Below are positions 57,548 to 64,000 of a stretch of DNA of 64,000 nucleotides, piece after piece. Source of the DNA: Gigantopelta aegis (lineage: Eukaryota; Mollusca; Gastropoda; Neomphalida; Peltospiridae); assembly GCF_016097555.1 (NCBI RefSeq), contig NC_054703.1:39969130-40033129 (forward strand), given 5' to 3'. A program made the translations under genes and the position numbers. Positions within the stretch are counted from its first letter, which is position 1. Each line of letters starts with the position of its first letter. Below the pieces are notes generated by a model that saw only the letters and a list, made by a program, of their open reading frames with translations, made no database searches and had not been told where the DNA came from.

Positions 57548-58498
57548 TCACATACTATTTACATTTAAACGCTTAGCACCAGTGTGGGTGGAAATATGCA
57601 CCTTTAAGTTGCAACTATGAGAGAAACGTTTTGCACAGAACTGACATTTGAAATCTCTAACTCCAGTGTGAACCAACATATGCCGTTTCAAGTGGCAGCG
57701 CCGTACGAAACATTTTGCACACAGGTTACATTTGAAAGGTTTAACACCAGTGTGAATCAACATATGCATCTTTAGGCCGGAAAGTCGAGAGAAATGTTTT
57801 GCACACACTTGACACTTGAAATGTTTAATACCAGTATGAATCAACTGATGAGCCTTCAGGCAACTATTCCTCAAGAAACATTTTGCACACTTCTCACACT
57901 GAAAAGGCTTAACACCAGAGTGAATCTTCAAATGCCATCTCAAGTTTGCATAGCGAGTGAAACATTTTGCACAAAATGCACATTCGAACGTTTTTTTGTG
58001 AGTCGACATATGCAGTTTCAAATGATCTCTGCGAATAAAACCTTTTGCGCACACCTCACATGCAAATGGTCTTTCATTAACGTGGATCCAGATATGTTCC
58101 TCAATTTGGACCTGTGACGAGAAGCGTTTCAAGCACATTCCACATTTGAAAGATTTCTCAGTGGGATCTTTCAACGTACGTATGTCCTGATTAGAGTAAG
58201 GTTTGTCAGTGAGATCTTTCGACGTACGTATTTCTTGATTAGAGTAAGGTTTGTCAGTGGGATCTTTCGACGTACGTATTTCCTGACCAGAGTAAGGTTT
58301 GTCAGTGGGATCTTTCGATGTACGTATTTCCTTATCAGAGTACGGTTTCTCAGTGAGATCTTTCGACGTACGTAGTTCCTGATCAGAGTAAGGTTTGTCT
58401 GTGGGATCTTCCGACGTACGTATTTCCTGATCAGAGTTCGTTTTACAATGTTTCGACGATAGGTCACACTGGATACCCATATCAACTCTAGATGACAT
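57548..58498 (-). CDS. C2H2 zinc-finger protein, 7 fingers plus broken eighth
   Basis: The 316-residue frame starts MSSRVDMGIQCDLSSKHCKT (family tag). A 16-residue repeat follows, SDQEIRTSEDPTDKPY and variants, about six copies, then EKSFKCGMC opens the first of seven C2H2 fingers. The linker into finger 3 is short (HKKTFEC). After finger 7 the frame shifts: HTGAKRLNVNSM is the misread start of an eighth finger whose remainder lies out of frame downstream. The repeated N-terminus sits where ZNF 32522-34129 has its own different repeat. I infer a nuclear DNA-binding protein, possibly still functional with seven fingers. The ATG is supported by similarity to paralogue starts. Confidence 0.89.
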   Translation of the reverse strand: MSSRVDMGIQCDLSSKHCKTNSDQEIRTSEDPTDKPYSDQELRTSKDLTEKPYSDKEIRTSKDPTDKPYSGQEIRTSKDPTDKPYSNQEIRTSKDLTDKPYSNQDIRTLKDPTEKSFKCGMCLKRFSSQVQIEEHIWIHVNERPFACEVCAKGFIRRDHLKLHMSTHKKTFECAFCAKCFTRYANLRWHLKIHSGVKPFQCEKCAKCFLRNSCLKAHQLIHTGIKHFKCQVCAKHFSRLSGLKMHMLIHTGVKPFKCNLCAKCFVRRCHLKRHMLVHTGVRDFKCQFCAKRFSHSCNLKVHISTHTGAKRLNVNSM

Positions 58499-59110
58499 AC
58501 TGCTTTTCAGAGGATTTTCAGGTGTTCAACAGTATAATTTATATCGGAATGTCTTGTTTTGTTATGACTGTCTTTAAATGCAGCCTAGAATGAACACCAT
58601 CTTGTGTATTTCCAGTATTGTAGAGGAAGTGATGAAGTAGATCCAGTATAATTTATATCAGAATGCCTTGTTTCGTTGTGCGTGTCTCTAAATCCAGCCT
58701 AAAATGAACACCATCTTGTGCATCTCCAGTACTGTAGAGGAAGTGATGAAGTAGATCCAGTCTAAAACCAGCCTGGAATGAACACCATCTTGTGCATCTC
58801 CAGTACTGTAGAGGAAGTAATGAAGTAGATCCAGTCTAAAACCAGCCTGGAATGAACACCATCTTGTGCATCTCCAGTACTGTAGAGGAAGTAATGAAGT
58901 AGATCCAGTCTAAAACCAGCCTGGAATGAACACCATCTTGTGCATCTCCAGTACTGTAGAGGAAGTGATGAAGTAGATCCAGTATAATTTATATCAGAAT
59001 GTCTTGTTTCGTTGTGCGTGTCTCGAAATCCAGTCTGGAATGAACACCATCTTGTGTATCTGGTGTATTGTTGCTGATGTGCTGAAACGGACCCAGTAAA
59101 GTCATATATA
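58499..59110 (-). promoter_or_regulatory. Leader of ZNF 57548-58498: 118-bp and 74-bp units
   Basis: About six leader units are stacked. Long 118-bp units include CAGTATAATTTATATCAGAA (sense GATATAAATTATA). Short 74-bp units (GCCTGGAATGAACACCATCT, GTGCATCTCCAGTACTGTAG, repeat start 58771 then 58845) lack that motif. Each has a sense-strand ATG in good context (AAGATGG) starting an 8-codon ORF, MVFIPGWI, or a derivative. Acceptor-like CACTTCCTCTACAG recurs in most units. Confidence 0.6.
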
Positions 59111-59194
59111 AAAGACAAACAATTTAATGTGTCAAGTAACTTTAGTCTATATTCAACTCCGAAAGTGCGTTAGATTTAAGATACAAAAGTGTGT

Positions 59195-59425
59195 TTTGTT
59201 TAACTACACCACTAGAGCACGTTGTTTTATTCATCATTGGCTATTGAATGTCAAACATTTGGTAATTCTGAAATATAGTCTTACAGAGGAAACCTTCTAC
59301 ATTTTCTCCATTAGTAGCAAGGGATCTTTTATATGCACCATCCCACAAACAGGATAGCGCATACAACGACCTTTAATATACCAGTCGTGGTGCATTGGCT
59401 GGAACGAGCAATAGCCCAATGGAAA
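59195..59425 (-). mobile_element. SINE family B, head missing
   Basis: Tail TGTGTTTTGTTTAACTACAC and core AGCAAGGGATCTTTTATATG run to AACGAGCAATAGCCCAATGG, where it is cut. Confidence 0.8.
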
Positions 59426-59674
59426 TATTTTTAAATTGTCATGTACTTTGACAAATTTTAAACAGCAGTTTTTCTTATTATGATCTAAAAAAAAAAAAAA
59501 ATAAAATTAAAATGTGTCCATTAATTTCCGAGATTCTAAGGTACGCAATTTTACCCTTCGTACCCTCTGGCAGAAACCCTGAATACTAGTAACCTTTCGT
59601 TGTTGTTTTAAAACTATATTCACCCCAACGGGTCCAAATAAAATATTAAGTATGTACTCTTTTCACATACACCG
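59426..59674. other. Unassigned; one degenerate unit of the 41-bp repeat family
   Basis: 59540-59580 (CGCAATTTTACCCTTCGTAC, CCTCTGGCAGAAACCCTGAA) resembles the 41-bp unit at 43537 and is perhaps the edge of the transposon it came from. Confidence 0.5.
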
Positions 59675-60035
59675 GATTGACGGCGTCGTGGTTAGGCCAC
59701 CGGTCTACATGCTGGTAGGTACTGGGTTCGGATCCCAGTCGAGGCATGGGATTTTTAATCCAGATACCGACTCCAAACCCTGAGTGAGCACTCCGCAAGG
59801 CTCAATGGGTAGGTGTAAACCACTTGCACCGACCAGTGATCCATAACTGGTTCAACAAAGGCCATTGTTTGTGGGAAACGCAAATAAAAAATCCCTTGCT
59901 GCCTGTCGTAAAAGAGTAGCCTATCTGATAACAGCGGTCCGAATGACCATATATTTGACGTCCATTACCCGATAAGATAAAAAAAATCAATGTGCTCTAG
60001 TGGCGTCGTTAAATAAAACAAACTTTACTGTTCAT
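59675..60035 (+). mobile_element. SINE family C with B-type tail
   Basis: The head GACGGCGTCGTGGTTAGGCC and GGTTCGGATCCCAGTCGAGG, core CACTTGCACCGACCAGTGAT and tail ATGTGCTCTAGTGGCGTCGT are all present, so the copy is near full length. Its tail differs from that of the C copy at 56078-56464. Confidence 0.86.
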
Positions 60036-60257
60036 CTACATAATAAAAAATAAATACATTAAAAAGCCTCTCTGTTTTCCCCTTCTTCTTTTTCTTTTGG
60101 TAATAATTAGTCCTAATTATGAATATGATCTGCTTGTTATTTTGTCAGAGACTTGCCAACAATTTGTATTATATACTATTAACAACCTTTAGTCCGATCC
60201 TATGGCTTCGTTCTGCTTCCAGTACCAGGCAATAAAGAAGACTCACAATGCCAGCTG

Positions 60258-60867
60258 GTCAAAACATACCCAACCCGAAACGTACCAAACCAAAATGTAC
60301 CCAATTATGGTCAAATTGTACCCACTTTTGTCAAAATTTACCATGTTTATATACATTAAAATATCCCCAAAACATTAAAATACATTTTAAACAGGTTTTG
60401 GAAAGAAAAACGTACTTGAAACAAAACGAAAGTAACCAAAACGTACCTAACCCAAAATGTACCCATTTGTGGTCAAATTACAGTTTGTGGAGAGTAGATA
60501 AAGTTTTCACACTTGCTCAGGTACCAATTGAAACGTTTTGAACAAGTCTGAGAATTGTTTTCTTTCCCTCCCCCCCCCCCCAAAAAACAAACAAAAAAAA
60601 AAAAAAAAACAACAACAACAAAACAAAACAAAAACAAACAACAACAAAAAACAAAAACAAACAACATTAAAGCTATTTCCAAACTCGTTTAATAAATTTT
60701 GCATCAACCTGTTAATGCAATAGCCTGTACAGAAAATATTTAAAATCAGTTAATACCAGAATATTATTTTTTTTTAAAATAAATAAATTATCAGCTGTTA
60801 TTATTCCAAACGTTATTAAAATGGGTACGTTTTGACTGGGTTCGTCTCGGTTTGGGTACGTTTTGAC
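60258..60867. mobile_element. MITE family P (GTCAAAACRTACCC ends)
   Basis: GTCAAAACATACCCAACCCG and AAACGTACC on the left face GGTTTGGGTACGTTTTGAC on the right, with internal repeats of CAAAATGTACCCA. The 610-bp element is non-coding and contains a C-run and a long A-rich tract at about 60570-60665. Confidence 0.8.
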
Positions 60868-60989
60868 TTGTATCGCTTACAACAGGAAAGAATAAAATTA
60901 ATATTTTCGGTCAAAACTAGGCAATGTTAACAAACTGCGAAATCATTTACTTGAAACACACCGTATTTATCAGGATAATTTGTAGCTGA

Positions 60990-61245
60990 CAAATGAAAAA
61001 TGTAGAAAAATGTTCCCTTCGACAAAAATCCGGTGACAACAAAAGGCAACGCACGACACACGATAAAGCTATTCTGTCCTGTTGTTCGGACTATAATGTT
61101 ATTTGATATGCGGACTGCGACTATTCACCTCTCCTGTTGGGTTATGATCTGCTAACTTTTTAATATTATTTTATTTTAAATTCCTGTTTACTAAGTAATT
61201 ATTTCGCCTATAAAACAAAAGACTTAAAAGAACTAATCAATAGTG
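60990..61245 (-). promoter_or_regulatory. Conserved upstream block of ZNF 57548-58498 (copy e)
   Basis: Read on the minus strand: CTTTTGTTTTATAGGCGAAA, TAGTCGCAGTCCGCATATCA, AATAACATTATAGTCCGAAC, AACAGGACAGAATAGCTTTA. The end diverges (GATTTTTGTCGAAGGGAAC instead of GTTCGGTAGG), so the donor-like sequence may be lost or shifted. It lies about 2.5 kb upstream of the start codon in sense orientation. Confidence 0.58.
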
Positions 61246-61850
<605 letters not shown>

Positions 61851-62002
61851 ACGTTATTTATGTAACGACGCACTCAACATATTTTAATCTTTGGTTATAT
61901 GGTTATAGGGAGAGCGAGAGAAGAATATGGTATGCATGCGATTGGTGGAGGTGTGACCCGCTGCACAACCCCAACCCCACTTAAGGCTTCTTTTGTATAT
62001 GG

Positions 62003-62325
62003 AGCGGGACGTAGATCAGAGGTAAAGCGTTCGCTCATGGTAGGTCGACTGATCGATCCCACATGGTGGACCCATTGGGTTGTGTCTAGTTCCAGCCTGT
62101 GCACCACAACTGATGTATAAAGGCTGTGGTATGTGCTATCCTGTCTATGGGATGGTGCATATAAAACGTCCCTTATTGCTTATCAAAATTGCTTATCGGA
62201 AACAGTGGCCCATGTGGCGGTATCGAGTTTCTTTCTCACTGTCATAATGCTCCTTAACCGTTTTGTCTGACGCCACATAAACGTATATCAAATGCGTTGA
62301 GTGTGTCATTAAATAAACATTTCTC
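62003..62325 (+). mobile_element. SINE family A
   Basis: The head GAGCGGGACGTAGATCAGAG and GACTGATCGATCCCACATGG is followed by the core GATGGTGCATATAAAACGTC and the A tail TGCGTTGAGTGTGTCATTAA. It is diverged but near full length. Confidence 0.8.
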
Positions 62326-62480
62326 TCGTATGTATGTGTAGTCTATATGCATTTCTAGTCGATTAGTTTATAGGTTGTTAGGTTGTTTGATAGTGAATGA
62401 TATGGAAATAAATTGTTTTTGGTGTTAAAGAGTTCATGCATACATTAAAGTAATACTCCAGATGGGTATGGAGAAATAAC

Positions 62481-62815
62481 TTAATCAGTAGACGAACTCA
62501 TTTCTTCATCACCATCTTCGTTAAGGGGGACTATCACAGGGGGTATTTTATTTCTTATAAAACTATTTTGTTTTCTAAAATCTTCTTCGATCTTTATTGC
62601 ATGTTTAACTGCGTCAGAGAAGTGTGTAGGTGTGACAGAGTTCGATGCATGTGCAAGTTCTCTCCGCAACGTGGTCATTTTACCATCATTATGACGAGCT
62701 GTGTGCCCTTTGACTTGACTCCAGATCAGTTCTATCGGATTGAGTTCAGAATGTCTTGTCGGCAGTCTTAGACACAAGTGCCCATGGCGTTCAGCAATAT
62801 CATCAGTAACAACAT
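62481..62815 (-). pseudogene. DDE transposase C-terminal fragment
   Basis: The frame reads DDIAERHGHLCLRLPTRHSE then LNPIELIWSQVKGHTARHN. This matches the last catalytic block of Tc1/mariner-like (DDE_3-type) transposases, where NPIExxW contains the final acidic residue. The C-terminus is acidic (NEDGDEEMSSSTD). The first two catalytic blocks are missing; upstream it is cut by a SINE B fragment at about 62817, so it is a dead fragment. Confidence 0.78.
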
Positions 62816-62816
62816 G

Positions 62817-63283
62817 TAGTGGGTTTCCTCTCTAAGATTGTCAGAATTACGAACTGTTTGACATTCAATAGCAGCGTAGGGGTGGGACGTAGACCAGAAG
62901 GGAGGAAGGAAGGAAAGAAGGAAATGTTTTATTTAACGACGCACTCAACACATTTTATTTACGGTTATATGGCGTCAGTCTTATGGCTAAGGACCACACA
63001 GATATTGAGAGAAAACCCACTGTCGCCACTTTTTGATTATCAGCAAGGGATCTTTTATATGCACCATCCCACGGACAGGATAGTACATACCACGGCTTTT
63101 GATATACCAGTCGTGATGCACTGGCTGACACGATAAATAGCCCAAGGGGCGCACCGACGGGGATCGATACCAGATCGACGTGCATCGAGCGAGTGCTTTA
63201 CCACTGGGCTACGTTCCGCCCCGTAGCCCAGTGGTAAAGCGCTCGCTGGATGTGCGGTCGGTCCAGGATCGATCCCTGTCGAT
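62817..63283. mobile_element. SINE fragments: B (+), A (-), A head (+) in inverted junction
   Basis: 62817-62870 is a plus-strand B fragment. 62905-63222 is a minus-strand SINE A starting with a (GGAA)n tail and ending GGGCTACGTTCCGCCCC. It meets a second, plus-strand head fragment (GTAGCCCAGTGGTAAAGCGC) at 63223, making a head-to-head junction. Confidence 0.78.
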
Positions 63284-63389
63284 GACAAAATTGCAATTTA
63301 TATTTCAACGATGGCATTTGCGTCGGTGCCATCATTAAGTTCGAGCCCTGCTTCAACTTATTAATATCACCAGTATATTAAAATTTCCT
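63284..63389. other. Dispersed repeat fragment
   Basis: TCAACGATGGCATTTGCGTC and GGTGCCATCATTAAGTTCGA match 44870-44945. Confidence 0.5.
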
Positions 63390-63705
63390 TTGTTTTTCTT
63401 TTGTTTAACGATACCACTAGAGCACATTGATTAATTAATCATTGGTTATTGGATGTCAAACATTTGGTAATTCTGACTCGTAGTCATCAGAGGAAACCCG
63501 CTACATTTTTCTTAATGCAGAAAGGGATCTTTTATATGCACTTTCCCACAGACAGGAAAACATATACCACGGCCTTTGTCCAGTTGTGGTGCACTGGTTG
63601 GAACGAGAGAAAAAAACTAATTAGCTGAATGGATCCACCGAGGTGATTCGACCCTGCGACGCAAGCATCTCAATCGAGCACTCGACCGAATGACCTAAAT
63701 CCCGC
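63390..63705 (-). mobile_element. SINE family B with type II head
   Basis: Tail TTGTTTAACGATACCACTAG, core AGAAAGGGATCTTTTATATG and a head whose complement reads GTCATTCGGTCGAGTGCTCG and GATGCTTGCGTCGCAGGGTC, the type II tRNA-like head also seen at 22483. Confidence 0.83.
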
Positions 63706-64000
63706 TTCATTAAAATTTTGAGTATTATTATGAATGTCATAGGTAAGTATATTAAAATTTTGAATAAAATTCAACATCAATAGATAACTAGGTTGTTTTT
63801 AAAAGCTGAAGTATCGTAGTCAGGAAAACGTATATTAGTTGAAAGACTGAAAATGTACCATGGACTCCACTTTACGAAGCGATCGTAACGTTAAGATCAC
63901 TTCGTAAAACGGGGCTATAGTCGTTTGCCCATGAATTCAGAATTACTTCTTTTTTTTTCAAATTCAGAAGGAACACAGTCATATTTAGTTACGGCTGAAA
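63706..64000. other. No gene; short perfect-looking hairpin
   Basis: TTTACGAAGCGATC and GATCACTTCGTAAAA around 63871-63909 can pair, around GTAACGTTAA. It resembles the end of an inverted-repeat transposon. The rest is anonymous. Confidence 0.45.

Overview
The window looks like a gene-poor, repeat-rich stretch of animal nuclear DNA, most likely from a mollusc. That guess rests on the dense tRNA-headed SINE families, Tc1/mariner debris and lineage-expanded C2H2 zinc-finger genes; I cannot confirm the taxon. I see no operons, phage, CRISPR array or free-standing tRNA/rRNA genes, and nothing retroviral.

The only convincing host genes form one family of C2H2 zinc-finger (ZNF) proteins, each with its main coding part in a single uninterrupted exon. 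They are a decayed copy at 3809-4490 (+), 8779-9738 (+, 10 fingers), 20008-20958 (+, 10 fingers), 32522-34129 (-, 13 fingers), 41196-42320 (-, 12 fingers) and 57548-58498 (-, 7 fingers plus a broken eighth). They share an N-terminal tag around 'RCVxxEVSSKH' followed by 'NSDxE', which marks them as paralogues of one local expansion. None has a recognisable partner domain such as KRAB, SCAN or BTB.

By eye the family also shares non-coding architecture. An upstream block of about 250 bp lies in sense orientation 1 to 9 kb before each of the five better-preserved genes (7541-7795, 14213-14336, 38371-38640, 51665-51844 with 52541-52740, 60990-61245). A leader next to the coding part carries GATATAAATTATA-like motifs and tends to be tandemly duplicated. 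The simplest reading is a promoter plus small 5' exon, an intron, then a leader-plus-coding exon. Two large minisatellites (1-3003 and 16641-19975) look like runaway amplification of the local leader. The 5.9-kb 30/32-bp satellite (45288-51200) lies inside the predicted intron of the gene at 41196-42320.

The rest is transposon and tandem-repeat matter: modular tRNA-derived SINEs that recombine heads and tails, at least eight MITE-like families, Tc1/mariner and other DDE transposase fragments, one 5'-truncated LINE with a reverse transcriptase remnant, long microsatellites, and tandem arrays (24226-27154, 28091-30465, 52826-53628) whose repeat unit contains the edge of a neighbouring SINE. Several ZNF 3' ends are cut or eroded by transposons. 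The clearest case is 20008-20958, whose stop codon is the first bases of a foldback element, with further finger fragments stranded beyond it.
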